From Hymenopus coronatus (taxonomy: Eukaryota; Arthropoda; Insecta; Mantodea; Hymenopodidae): a DNA stretch of 64,000 nt. Shown piece after piece: positions 33,538 to 45,237 of the stretch. Both the position numbers and the translations under genes were made by a program. The stretch's first letter is position 1; the number at the start of each line of letters is the position of its first letter. Location of the stretch: NCBI GenBank assembly GCA_030762935.1, contig CM060900.1:439207259-439271258 (forward strand), written 5' to 3'. The notes beneath the pieces are model-generated. The model worked only from the letters and a program-made list of their open reading frames with translations. It did not search any database and had not been told where the DNA came from.

Positions 33538-33680
33538 TCTCTCTACCCCTCCCTCTACCCCTCCCTCCCTCTCCCACTCCCCTTCCCACTCTTCCCTTCC
33601 TCCCACTCCTTCCCCCTTCACCACTCCCTCCCCTTCCTCCCACTCCCTCCCCTTCCTCCCACTCCCTCTCTCCACACAGA
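33538..33680. repeat. CT-rich low-complexity tract
   Basis: Repeating CCCTCCCTCTACCC / CCCACTCC. The opposite strand is purine-only, which explains the spurious glycine/glutamate-rich frame there. Confidence 0.9.
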
Positions 33681-33689
33681 TATATTCAT

Positions 33690-34855
33690 ATTGGCAGCAA
33701 TTTCTGTACACTTAAGACCCTTAGCATGGTATAGGATCACAAGTTGGTTGTTGTCGCTGTTCAAAAGCTATGGTGGCTCCTCTGTATCCCCTTTAATTTT
33801 TTGGCCCACCATGACAGCATAGAAATAAAGGTTTGTCAGTGATGCTAATGGGTGTGCAACCCTCCCGTTTTTATACTCACCTAAATGGATGAATACAAGT
33901 ATAACTAAAAGTGACCAAATATTTAAATGGTGCATCTGAATCTTGTTTTGGAATCAAAAGTGCCTAAAAATTACTATCCTTGTTACAAAAATCTTAAATG
34001 TTCAAATTTATTTAATATTTTGTTTATGCTTTTACCTTACATTTGACATAAACTTTGTTTAATAGCAATTCATAGCTTCAAATATGAAGCTATTATTCTA
34101 TATGAAAGTCTTGTGTGACCAAATGTTAATCTGAGTACCTGTGTTTATTTCTTTTAGGGTAAGATGGCAAATCTTTCGCATCTAATATGCTAATTGAAAT
34201 CCAGGTTTATTATTTTAATGGAAAGTGGGACATTGTTTTTGTGATTAATATTATTAATAATTTTTTCTTTAAATAATTGTAAAGAAAACAACTCCTATTT
34301 ACCAATCAGCTTTCAGAATGTTATTTTAGATGTTTATTTCAGATCTATGTTATTTAGTTAACAAATTGCACCACATGCAAGTACATTGGATTGCTCATTC
34401 AATTTTTCACTCTAAATTGTTTTAATGTAATAGTGCCAGTGAACAATGTGAAACCTAATATTTTGACACATTCCATAGCAATACTATTTTCAGAATAATG
34501 TGTTTTGTGAACTGTTTGACTTTTTTTTAGCTGAACTCTCTTCCTTCCACACTTGAAATACAACATATATTTATCATTTTGAAGAAAGTAAGTTTATGAT
34601 ACTAACATATAAAAGTTTATTTTTATCTTTCTTTTTCCTACTAGTATTCTGTGTGTGAGATATATATATAGGGACATTATATTATTATATTATGTGGTAA
34701 CTCATTCGTAGCCTTTCTCTCCTTCACTACTTCTGCGCCATCTGCTCGGACTTCGGACTGCCAATTCCTGCTCGAAAATGCATTGTCGTCATTTCTTTAT
34801 TGCTGAGTCAGGTGCACATACAGTCAGTCATTGTCAGTTAGGTGCTCCTATTGCT
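33690..34855. other. AT-rich, no gene recognised
   Basis: Only short frames and a (TA)n stretch near 34661-34670. Confidence 0.4.
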
Positions 34856-34859
34856 GCAG

Positions 34860-35905
34860 TAAACATGGTGTGCCACTTAACTGTGGAACAATGCATGTTT
34901 ATTAAGTTTACTTTAAGCATAAATCTGCTCGCCATGTGTACAGGGAGCTTGCTGAAAATTTACAAACTCTGTACCACCTACAAGAAAAACTATACAGGCA
35001 GTCATCAATAAATTGGAAGCTTCAGGCTCAGTGTTGGACAAGAAACATTCTAGGTGGTCAGTGTTAACAGAAAATAAACTGGATGAAATCGATGCCACTT
35101 TAGAATGTTCACCTCAAAAATTGCTGAACAAATTAGTACAGCAAACAGGTGTACCTCCATCTTCTGCTAGAAATGCTACACATCTGTTGAAACTAAAACC
35201 TTATCACTACACATGAGCGCAAGCATTAAAAGCAAATGGCCCTGGTAAATGCATGAATTATTGCAATCGGTTTTCCAATCTGTAGAAAGAGGTTTCACTG
35301 ACCCATAGCTTTTGTCTTTTTTTGACGAACTTTGGTTTCACTTAAACGGGCATTTGAGTACTCACAAAAGTTGATAGTGGGCTTCAGAAAAACTGGTGCT
35401 ATTGGATGAAATGCCTCACTATGATCAGAAAATTGTAGCTTGGTGTGCAACAAGTGCTAGAAGAATAATAGGCCCCATTTTCTTTGATGAAACAATAAAT
35501 GCAAAGTGATATCAGTGGCTAATTCTCTAATCATTTTCAATTGCTTGACAGAAGAAGAGAAATCATATGGTTAGTTCCAGCAAGATTCTGCAACAGCAAC
35601 ATGGCTGTGTAATTATTAAATACAGTAAGACAGGTGTTTGATGACAAAATTATTGGTGTTGATTTGTAGCCCCTTTGTTCTCCTGATCTAATGAGTTGTG
35701 ATTTCTATTTATGGGTTTCTTTAAAAGACAAAATGTGTCGTGCCATTCCTTGCATGCTAGAGGAACTTGAGATAATATTGCGCAAGAAATCACAACAATA
35801 CATGCTGCTGAGCTCCAGCGAGTGAGTGGCAACATTTTTTAAGAGATATGATGCTTGTTTGGGAGCAGAAGGTCAACATATCCAGCATCTTTCGTAAGGT
35901 AAGGA
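34860..35905 (+). pseudogene. Tc1/mariner-type transposase, full length but decayed
   Basis: Starts at an ATG at 34866 followed by VCHLTVEQC (the N-terminal LT-EE helix). Frames then shift through RELAENLQTLY, LIVGFRKTGAI, a WCATSARRIIGPIFF-like block and FQQDSATAT (second catalytic aspartate), and on to SPDLMSCDFYLW-like sequence near 35680 and a C-terminal block with ISSIFRK. The whole length of about 1 kb is there, with numerous stops. Same subgroup as the copies at 23.5 and 28.6 kb. Confidence 0.7.
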
Positions 35906-35989
35906 TTTTAGTCCATCTTTACCTGCCTAGCTTTCTGGCAACTCCCAGCTCTCTCATGCATTGTTAGAGAGTGTGTGAGTGGGTTACCA

Positions 35990-36785
35990 TATAAAATAAT
36001 GTACAAAAAGGAAAATCACCAGGAAGAAGACATCAAAAGATTCTGATAGTTCTATGTTCAGAGTCCTCAGAAGTATGTTCCACACAGTTCCACCTCAGTT
36101 CTTCTGAAGTATACAGTCATGTGGAATAAATTGAAATTCCATTGCCCTAAAATTCAACTCTTACTGCAATAAAACCACAGGAAAAATTGCTTAGGAATGA
36201 ATTTGCTGCTGCCATGCTGCAAAGAATTGATGATGAGTCACAATTTCTTGAGAATATGATCTTCTAATACAGGCCCTGTTCCATGTAGTGTTAATCAGCA
36301 CAATTGCTGAATTTGGGAAGTGCAAAAAACCATGTGTGATACAAAAACACATTCAAGAGTCTCCTAAAGTGAACGCCTGAGGCAGCCTTAACGCACAAAT
36401 ATATTTTGGTCCATTCTTTTTTGGTGATAAAACTTTTAACTCCATTGCATATATGGACATGGAATTTCAAATTGATCAAATAGAAATGGGGTTGCAAATA
36501 ATCTTTCAACAAGATGGAGCACTGTGCCATTTTACAAACCATGTCCAAGAAGAGTTAAATAATCAATTTCCAGACCGATGGATTGGCAAAAATGGACCAA
36601 TCTTATGGTCAGCTAGAAGTTTGGATCTTAGTCCATTAGACTTCTACATTTGTGTCAGTATCAAGAATGGGGTATACAGTGAAAGAATTGAGAATATTGA
36701 CCATCTAAAACAAACAATCAGACAAACTATTGCAAGCATTATGCCAGATGTTCTTGTCAGAGTGTGAGCTGAAGTTGAATTTTAC
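35990..36785 (+). pseudogene. Tc1/mariner-type transposase, second decayed copy
   Basis: RNEFAAAMLQRIDDE (about 36190-36240) leads to the core at 36453-36767: IIFQQDGALCHFTNHVQEEL (second catalytic aspartate), DRWIGKNGPILWSARSLDLSPLDFYI (third acidic residue) and a C-terminal KQTIRQTIASIMPDV. The last 104 codons are open, but the first catalytic block is not recovered. A related but distinct subgroup from 34860-35905. Confidence 0.75.
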
Positions 36786-36789
36786 TTGC

Positions 36790-37195
36790 AGTGAATGGTA
36801 CTAATATTGAAACTCACAATTTTTTTTTGGAGAGGGGGGGCGGGTGAGTACTTTTAATAAATTACATAATACTTAGTTCACAGTCAATTCATTAAACCCC
36901 ACTATTCATTTCCCAGAAATCTTTTATTTTGAATTCCAACTGAAAAAGTTCCTTTATCAAACACTTTTATGATCTTGAAGGATTATGAGATTTTATGTTG
37001 TGTTTTCTGTGATGATCAAAGTTGCTGCAGTACTCAAAATATTGATTATGGTGCCACATAAATGCAATGTTATTTTTTCTTGGATATTTTGATTTTGGTA
37101 TTGACAAAGCTAAAATTATGTACAGAATCTCTAGCAAATTAATTGAATTCAATTGCTTCTCTCCTCAGTTTTGATACAGCTCTAATATACATGAA
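36790..37195. other. No gene recognised
   Basis: A short G-run near 36833-36843; otherwise AT-rich. Confidence 0.4.
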
Positions 37196-37197
37196 CA

Positions 37198-37206
37198 TCA
37201 TCATTG

Positions 37207-37238
<32 letters not shown>

Positions 37239-37600
37239 TTTATTAAGGTTTAGGCCAATCAACCTGTTCCATCTTCAAACAGAATTAAAATTGGTCCTGC
37301 TATCTTTTCCTAGGTCTTCTTATTGACCTTGTTCCTTGTGGATTATAATGATATATAGTGTTTTTTATAATTTTTGAATCTTGCATACATCATACATGTT
37401 CTCTCCATCTATTTTGAAAGTCTTCTTACTATCTCTAAAATATTTTGTACTTTTAATTCCAATATAATAGCTTAATTTCTTTTCTTATCTCACTGCAAAT
37501 CTTAAAAATCTCATTTTAGCTGCTACAATCTTCTTTCATCTTCCTTTCTTAGTGTTCAATTCTTGTCGCCATATAGTAGTGCTGGTAATGCCTAGGGTTG
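37198..37600 (-). pseudogene. LINE 3' terminal fragment with (ATG)n tail
   Basis: On the minus strand, broken frames give LLYGDKN-TLRKEDERRL, a KWRENMYDV block and TRNKVNKKT (compare G-R-VGRPRKRW). They end with NRLA-TLIKM followed directly by the ATG/CAT microsatellite at 37198-37242. This arrangement is typical of the 3' end of RTE/jockey-like LINEs with simple-repeat tails. Confidence 0.6.
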
Positions 37601-39735
37601 CCATACATCCTGGAAAATTAGGATTGTTGCAGTTTTGGGAGTTGGAAAAGGTGTCCCAACCAGTTTGATAGAAATCCCAGATTTGTGGTATATAAACAAT
37701 TTACAAAATTATGCCATTTCCATGATTTCACCATGAAATGCATTTGAAATTCCCACCTCAACTGCCATTGTTACATTGATTAGAAATTTGGCTACAGTCA
37801 ATTTGGTTTCAATCTATCAATTAGTATTGGGCAAGCTATTGAATGAGATATTCACATATGACATGCTGGTTGACTCTGAAAAATGAGGAAGGGAGTAAAT
37901 TGCCACTCTGGTTTCATAGCAACCAGATAAAGCACCAATTGGAATTAACCTATAAAATCTTCTAAACTGTATGCAAATTCCTTAAAATGTTGCAAATCAA
38001 GATACACAAGTATTCCCAGGAATGCGAATTGTACAACATGCTCTCAATTTCTCAAGTAGTCTCCAAAATGCATTGAATTGGAATTGCAAGCTCATTGGTA
38101 AAGTACAATTCATAATAACTTAAGCTTCTAACTGTGCTGGTTTTATGGAAAATACTTATGGCACCCTAGTAATGCCTTATAAAATTTCACATAATATCTG
38201 TTTAACCTCAAATCAGTTAAAAATACAGTATGTACTCTAATCAAGATCAAGTGCAAGCAGAGGTGGCTGTGGTGGTGGTGATATTCTAATCTTTTATTTT
38301 GTGTCCCATTAGAAACCCCTCCTCCCCATAGGTAAGACATTTAAGTTGCACCCAAGGTATGTTACATAGCAAGTTTTATAGCAATCAGTTTGGCTCTTCT
38401 TACATGAAAAGATAAACAAACAAAACAAAAAGTATGTGTGCGCACTCACCTTCACATCACACACAAGGAATTTTAAAATAGTGACTTTTGGCTTTCAGGC
38501 AGACCATCATACAGATTATTATCAACTAGTCCTCCAAAATAAATAATTATCAGAAAGTGTAGTTACTGTTTTATTATGTTTTATAAATAGATGTTAAATC
38601 TGCAGCAATTTTCATAACTATCATGTATGTCTGAATACATCTAGTCGGATTAGGATTATGAGACAGGCCCCTCAGAACACTGGGGCAAAGCATTGTACAT
38701 AGACCCTTGTGGCCCTTTGCCTCTTACATGACTTCAGGAAGGAAGATATTTAAAGACAACCAGCTTCAGATGACAATGGGTGCAAGTATGGGTGGGATCT
38801 CTAACAGTAACAGATGGAATGCCTCAGTTGCTGCCCATTCCTGTCTTCAAACCCCGAGTCATCAGTGGTCCCCCAAAGGGAGCACCACAGCTCAAAAGTG
38901 GGTTCTGATTTAGCAGCTCTGACATTGAATGCTAGGATAAACCTATACAGAGTGCAAACCACCTTCCAGCCGCAACCATGAACACCTTTGGTCTTTCAAC
39001 CCTAAAAGAGATGACTAGAAAATGAGGGAACGGGAAAGGGTAGACTGAAAAAGTTGGGGAAGTGAGGAACCTACTGTATTTGCCTAGTGACCCAGGGAAC
39101 CCTCCCCCACCCCACCAAAAAAAAATCTAGGTAGGCCAACCACAGGGATCTAAGTGACAACCTCCCAAATGTAGGACACAGAGAAAACCGCCTGAGCCAT
39201 CCCACTTAGCAAACAGTCCAGTAGCAACATTTATGCACAATTATTAAAATCCCTTTTCTATGTATAGAGGAGAACAGTATTATGGAACAGAAAGTTTACT
39301 ATTATGAAAAAAAAGAACTTAAACCCACCATTTTTGTGAATAGTTAACTTAAATTTTCATTCTGAATGCATGCTATGTGATAAAAAGACATAATTTACAG
39401 CAACTATTCCTTCTACTAGGAAAATATTTGGATGAAAAAAATCTGTTACTATTTACAGAAACTTTATTCAAAAGTTTCACTTTGGCTAAAGACACTTTCA
39501 TGTTCATGAAAATATTATAGTTTGTCATATGATTAAGCATTCTTAAAATCTACTAACTCTAAAAATGTCTCAGAAAGGAGTATTATTGATTTTAGACGAA
39601 GACCAAATACCAAAAAGGTTATATGCAGAGAAGAAAATGCTAATCATTCAAGAATACACAAGTACAGTATCTCTACAAAGCAGAGAGTGGTTTTTATATT
39701 TGCTTTTAGAAGCTGTTTATATTTCCAAAACATTT
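37600..39735. other. Probable intron of the RRM gene; a repeat-like patch
   Basis: 38630-39225 is richer in GC than its surroundings and may be an unnamed repeat (GAAAACCGCCTGAGCCATCCCACTTAGC at its right end resembles a reversed SINE head), but I could not match it to another copy. No convincing exon. Confidence 0.35.
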
Positions 39736-39741
39736 TCTTAC

Positions 39742-39856
39742 CTCTTATCAAGAGATGGTAAAATTACTTCAGGTGCTCTCTTTTTTGGGTATCTCATAAT
39801 TTTGTCTACTGGTTTAGCCCAGCTAGTCTCCACGATTGCCCCATCCATATTTTTAC
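39742..39856 (-). CDS. RBM46/47/A1CF-like gene, exon 3 (end of RRM3)
   Basis: Acceptor TTTATGTAG| at 39857-39858 and donor |GTAAGA at 39741. The exon begins with GT, which completes the glycine split after exon 2, and encodes KNMDGAIVETSWAKPVDK, the last strand of the third RRM. In this family the block reads similarly, ending in AKPVDK. A basic linker (MRYPKKRAPEV) and ILPSLDK follow. It ends with two bases of a codon, so a further exon must lie to the left; the dsRNA-binding domain found in vertebrate members was not located. Confidence 0.9.
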
Positions 39857-40073
39857 CTACATAAACATTCAAAATAATAAATAACTGGCCTACAACTGTG
39901 TATAGCAATATATAACACAAGAGCTAAATATACATAGAATGTCAGAATTAGTCGATACATTAAGTTTAATTAAATTTATCACTCTTAAGCATTTTCTATT
40001 ACATGTAATATCCTTTCCCTCTTCTATTATAAGCACTTTTGATTTTTAATTCATAGATAAAATAGTGACATAC

Positions 40074-40154
40074 CTAAGAATGGATGCCACCACTGGATGC
40101 AAGAGGATTCTTTTAACCCCTCAAATTCTGACATTGTGTACCCATCACAGCATG
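40074..40154 (-). CDS. Candidate 81-bp cassette exon inside RRM3
   Basis: Acceptor TTTTGTAAAG| and donor |GTATGT flank 81 open bases, a multiple of three, in phase 1 at both ends. That is exactly the phase between exons 2 and 3. It would insert ACCDGYTMSEFEGL … CIQWWHPFL into the third RRM and disrupt it. This may be a regulated or cryptic exon, or chance. No family precedent is known to me. Confidence 0.25.
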
Positions 40155-40564
40155 CTTTACAAAACAGAGATGTATAGTAATTAACCAAAATTAGCCCCTT
40201 CCCAATTTGTATTAATATTGCTATTTTCTTCAATTTCAAAGTCTATGTATGACAGATATTAGTACAGATTACTTTGAATTATTGAAAAAGTTTAATTATA
40301 ATTTAAGTAAAGAATTAAATTAATAGAATGATATAGAAGCTACTATAGCAAGTTCCTTTAGTTATAAGACTTTTAATTCACTAAAGCCATTCCGTATGTT
40401 GCAATGCAATGAAAATGCTTATGGAAAATAATACAGAACAAGTGCACAAAAAATGCAGGACAAACAAAGACCAAAAAGCAACGCAGCTCCCACCTGTCTC
40501 AGAAATTGCTTGAGGCATGATTAAATGGTGTGATGCCAGGTCTTTATGAGAAAGATTCTCTCAC

Positions 40565-40659
40565 CACTGCCTTTCTTTCTGTCCATACTAGCAAGTTCAC
40601 AGTTTGTATAATCTTCCACTGGTGTTCGTGGCATATTAACAGGAGGGGTAGGTATGTAG
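40565..40659 (-). CDS. Candidate exon of unclear connection
   Basis: Open segment after CTCTAG| and before |GTGAGA. One frame encodes YIPTPPVNMPRTPVEDY and ASMDRKKGS. The outgoing phase fits exon 3, but the incoming phase does not fit exon 2, so it cannot simply be spliced between them. It could be an alternative first exon, part of an unrecognised repeat, or chance. Confidence 0.2.
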
Positions 40660-41669
40660 CTAGAGAATCTATTTTTAAAGAATTTGTATAAAATCAACTA
40701 ATAGATAGGAATTAATCTTGAGTTAAAATATTTTAAATACCTGACCAATTTTATATTCATAGATTAAGGTGCAGCAATTGGAATCAGGGTTAGATTTTGC
40801 TATAAGTATGATATAGTTATATTCTTAGAATACTAATGAATATATTTATTTGAAAGCATTTTGAAAATAGATTTTCTAGTTTTAGTGACTTAAATGCGCA
40901 TTTTGTGTAAAAAATTAATTTGTTAAAAAACTCTATTTTAATTAGTAGGTTATATAACTGTGCACAAATGAAGGAACCACCGCTTTATACCACTAGTTAC
41001 TAACATTTTCACAAGGCTGATTCTAACTGCTGAAACAGTCTACTGATTGAACTTAAGGTTTCTGGCATGGTTGTAGAGATGTATGTCACATCTTCATGCA
41101 GTTACCTAGTCCCAATGTTATGCCTGAAGAAATTGAAATCTCTCATATAGTAGTATTGATTTCTCAATGACATTGACAATTTATTTGTTCAATAATAGTA
41201 AAGCAATAATGCTTTATCATTAAATGCTAAGACTCCAAAGCACTCAGGTATGCCGTGATTCAGGAGACTAATCACATAATTTTGATAATTTACATGGTGC
41301 AGTCAAATGATTAGTAATCAAAAGCTATTAGAAATATACTAAATTGAAAAGTAACACAGCAGTAGATTTACAGAGATTCAATGATCTACAGAGAAACCTT
41401 GATCCACCATACAATGGCTGGACATATTTATTAGTGGAGGCACCCAGCCTTGTCCATTACCTCAGAGAGTAAGATAGTAATGAGAAAGGCAATGGAACAA
41501 GACAACCTACAACTTCTACTGTGGACTCTGAACCATGTGGGGCCTCCCAACAACCAGTCAGAGGTGAAAGTTTGGATAGTATGGAGTTAATATTGTCACC
41601 CAAGAGCCAGGAATCAAACCTTCAACATTAAAAATATGCAATATTTGTTTGATAGAAATTAAAACTCAC

Positions 41670-41850
41670 CATTCCAAAATTCAAGTGCTCGTTGGGCATC
41701 CTCCCTTGTTACAAAGTGGATGAATGCAAAATCCTTTATTTTTTTCACCTTTAAAACACAGTCTCTTCCACCAGCGCCGTTGATAATGTGTTGCTTTATT
41801 ACACTTTCATTGGTATGAAGGAACAAGTTTCTCATAAATACCACTGTTAC
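41670..41850 (-). CDS. RBM46/47/A1CF-like gene, exon 2 (start of RRM3)
   Basis: Acceptor TTACTTACAG| at 41851-41852 and donor |GTGAGT at 41669. The 181-base exon starts in phase 0, directly continuing exon 1. It encodes VTVVFMRNLFL (RNP2 of RRM3), then KVKKIKDFAFIHF (RNP1) and QRALEFWN. This spans the first three-quarters of the third RNA-recognition motif. The splice phases with exons 1 and 3 agree with the protein family, where MAK-VKVL and N-G-K are continuous. No frame damage is seen. Confidence 0.92.
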
Positions 41851-42089
41851 CTGTAAGTAAAATTGTCAGTACTAGAAACATGGAAACATTATGTTGCTTT
41901 TATATCTGCAAAATACAGAATATTTAACAATGCAATTTTATTTTAAATGATGAGGATTTTGGGACAGTGATGTGTACCATAAGTATTGATTTGATTCGAT
42001 TGTAAAAAAAACCATAAAAATGTCCTTAACCTTTCCAAACAAAATTTCAATGAATCAGAAATGGATTTATTGAACAAAGGCTTAAAGAT

Positions 42090-44115
42090 GTGTATTGGTT
42101 TCTCAAACAAGGTCAAGGACTATATAACCAACACCCAAATGCAACAAAAGGTTTGAATGAAAAATAAAAAATAATAGTAAAAACAAATGTAGCAAAGTAA
42201 TCCAACAGATCAAGAACCACAAACACCACAAACATAAAACATAAAGTTGCTAAGAGAAAAACTGGTAAATACATAAAATCTGATAAAAATTGCAGTTGTG
42301 GAAAAAACTGAGTATATAGATAAGATAGAAAATCTCTTAAAAAATACACCAAGATAGAAAAGAGCCTCATATAATTGTGCATAACAGCAGTAAATAAATC
42401 AATTAAACACAACTCAATCATCAATATAAAAGAGGCAAACAGGATAAAAGTAGGTAACCCATTACTACCCAGAATCTATGGCCTACCAAAAATGAATAAA
42501 CTGAAAAAATCCATGAGACCTATCACAAATAATATAGATGCACCAACCTTCAAGCTTGCAAACTGGTTGACAAGTGAATCCACTTCCTTAAGAAATTTGA
42601 TAACCTGAACCTGAAAAAATACCCTGGATCTGGTAAGGAAGAAAAAACATATTGGACTTGCACAATCAGACATCTTGGTTTCTTTTGATATTAAATCACT
42701 TCCCGACCATCCCAACCAACAATCTTAGTAGCTTAATCAGGAAATGGCTGTGTTCTATTACAAAAAAAGGTCCAAACAAAAGCAAAATTAGATCACATCT
42801 TATAATGGAAGCGTACCAAAAAATCTGGTTTGGCCATGGGAGCACACCATTTTTGTTATCGTTTCATTTATATAGCCCCCTTTAACATCTAAGGTCATAT
42901 CGGGGGCTTTGAATTAGAAACAACTCGTTGACTTTAGGTTGTTTACATTGGGTTTAAATCATTTTATTCCCTCAAATACGCACGCATTCACTCTCACATA
43001 CATACTTCCAGACACTGTGGGGGATAGGGAATAATTCTGGTTAAAGAAAAATTCCCCACCCCAGCCGGGAATTGAATCCGGGGCCTCCAGGTGAGAAGTC
43101 AGCTCACTGACCACTCGGCCATGGAGGCAGTCAGGATCCCACTATTGCTTTTACTTGCAGACTTATTTATGAGCGAGATAGAGATGAGGTTCTTAGAAGC
43201 ATTCCCATGGATGTTCAAAGTGTGGTGCAGGTATGTTGATAAGATTCAAGAAGACTCAATAAAACTTATGAATATACAGGAACAGACAATAAGCTTCACA
43301 ATGGAGAAAGAAACAAATGGACAATTGGATTTCCTAGACTTGAAGATAGTAAAATTAAATTTGGCATTCAAACCTACTCACTCCAACAACTACATCAAAT
43401 GCAACATCTGCAACCCTATGTCCCATCAACATGCAATACTTAACAGCCCTTAGCACAGATTAATCAACATACCAATTGGCATGGATGAGCATAACAGTGA
43501 TTTAAAAAGCAATACTAAACAGCAGAAGCAAACAGATTTAACAAATAACTTGTTCACCAAAAAAATAAACAAAGCAACTCAAAAAACTCATCCAAGACAC
43601 CAATACACTGATTACAAACAAGGACGAAAAAATCACATTTAGGAAATTCACATACCACCCTTTGGCATACAAGTTTAAGAAAATCTTCAGAAATCAAAAT
43701 ATTATACTAGCACCCGCAAATAACTCTTGAATTAAAAATCTCTTAAATTCAAAAGTTAAAGATGGAATTCCAACAGAAAATAGAACAGGAGTGTAACAGC
43801 TAAACTGCTCAGACTGAAACAAACAAAAAGAAATTTGGCAGGTAGGAACAAGGAACATTTGTGGAATATAAAATTAAAACAGGGAGATAAATCAGCAGTG
43901 ACTTGGCATTTTTGGAGAGAACATCAAATGAAGACCCCAATTTTATTAAACAGAAGAAGAAACAGCTGGGTGTTGAAAACTTGGAGAATATCCACATCTG
44001 GAATAACAAGGAACAATAACTGATGAATTTTGAAATCCCACCTAGAGACATCCTTGTCCAGGAATTCCTAAATCCACCACCAAAGGCATATTAAAACACC
44101 GGACAATCACAGCAT
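42090..44115 (+). pseudogene. Penelope-like element: RT and GIY-YIG (decayed, antisense in intron 1)
   Basis: Penelope-like elements encode a distinct reverse transcriptase joined to a GIY-YIG nuclease. Plus-strand blocks in order: PRIYGLPKMNKLKKSMRPI and APTFKLANWL (42460-42570), DILVSFDIKSL (about 42670), then GLAMGS-like sequence broken by a SINE, LLLADLFMSEIEM (about 43150), VWCRYVDK (catalytic YVDD degraded to YVDK, about 43220), QLDFLDLKI (about 43320) and a GIY-YIG part with RNKEHLWNIK and KSAVTWHF (43840-43910). Several frameshifts and stops are present. It lies in the first intron of the RRM gene in opposite orientation. Confidence 0.8.
42845..43135 (-). repeat. tRNA-derived SINE, family E, inside the Penelope element
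   Basis: Minus orientation: the head at the right end (GCCATGGCCGAGTGG-like in reverse, B box GAATTGAATCC near 43068) and the tail at the left (TTTCATTTATATAGCCCCC). The flanks look like an imperfect duplication (CACCATTTTTG / CCACTATTGC). The copies at 16795, 29845 and 47280 are partial. Confidence 0.75.
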
Positions 44116-44744
44116 TGGCAGTCGAAAGGTTGATAATGGAAGTAACTATATTTCCAAAACATATCCTTAATAATAAAAGAATGTAAGTGATGGGAATGTG
44201 TTACTATTGACTCAAATCAATACTTAACTGCAATTTTAGAAAAAAAAAAATTGATAAAAATGTAACTCTTAATTAGCTTTTTTTTTGCACTAGGCACGAT
44301 TTACTTAGCTATATCCAACAAAAGTTAATGTTCATCGCATCAATATTTAACACATCTTTTACTATCATAACACCAGCCTACTCATCCCTCAATTTTGCAC
44401 TTTCTCTTTGCTCTTTCACTTTAGAAATACTGTTGCTAATCCATTTATTTTCTTCACCACTTGGTTCAGCATTGCAATATTTGAATATATGTGAATTTTT
44501 AGAAAATGTAAAATCATTCTCAGAACATCCATTTTCTGTGACATAAACTATAACCACCATCTTAAGTGGGATACTGAGTGGAGTTGTGCATACAAAAGCT
44601 TTCAGCATTTCCAATAATTTGTAATAAAAATGAAAAAATCAACAGTGATATTAGAACATATACTACATGATAATGGTCATAAACTCAATTATAAGATTAT
44701 TTATATAATAAGAATAAGAATAAAAATAGGAATAGTAAATCTGA

Positions 44745-45206
44745 TATGTTCCATTCACATGACTTTCTCTACCTGTTCTACAAACATAATATTCATACAA
44801 AAATTATTTTTTTATCTACATCATGCTAATTGAGATATAGATTAGCAGAAATTGTCATATTACTTGCTTTCTTCTAAGCAGAAGATAAATATGAGAGTAT
44901 ACAAGGCTAAAGTGATTACAATTTTTGTTATAAGCTTTTGTTCTGTAAATACTTGTGCCACAATCAGTCAGATTAAAGAATAGTTATATAAGTAACTATT
45001 TTCTGCACTACTGTGTACATAGTACAGAGAAGATATTGTATTCCAATAAAAATGTTTTCAGGACCCCTGAATACAAAAGAAAAACATTTGTTAGAAAACG
45101 GCCCATGTGTGTGTGTGTGTTTAGACAGCATAGCTCAAATATGAAAATGCCATTAAATATCAAATTTGGCATTTAAGTTCAGTATCTTCCATGTATGCGA
45201 CACGAA

Positions 45207-45237
<31 letters not shown>

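Noticed and set aside
33382..33711. Glycine/glutamate-rich minus-strand frame
   Set aside because: Produced by the purine strand of a CT-rich low-complexity tract.
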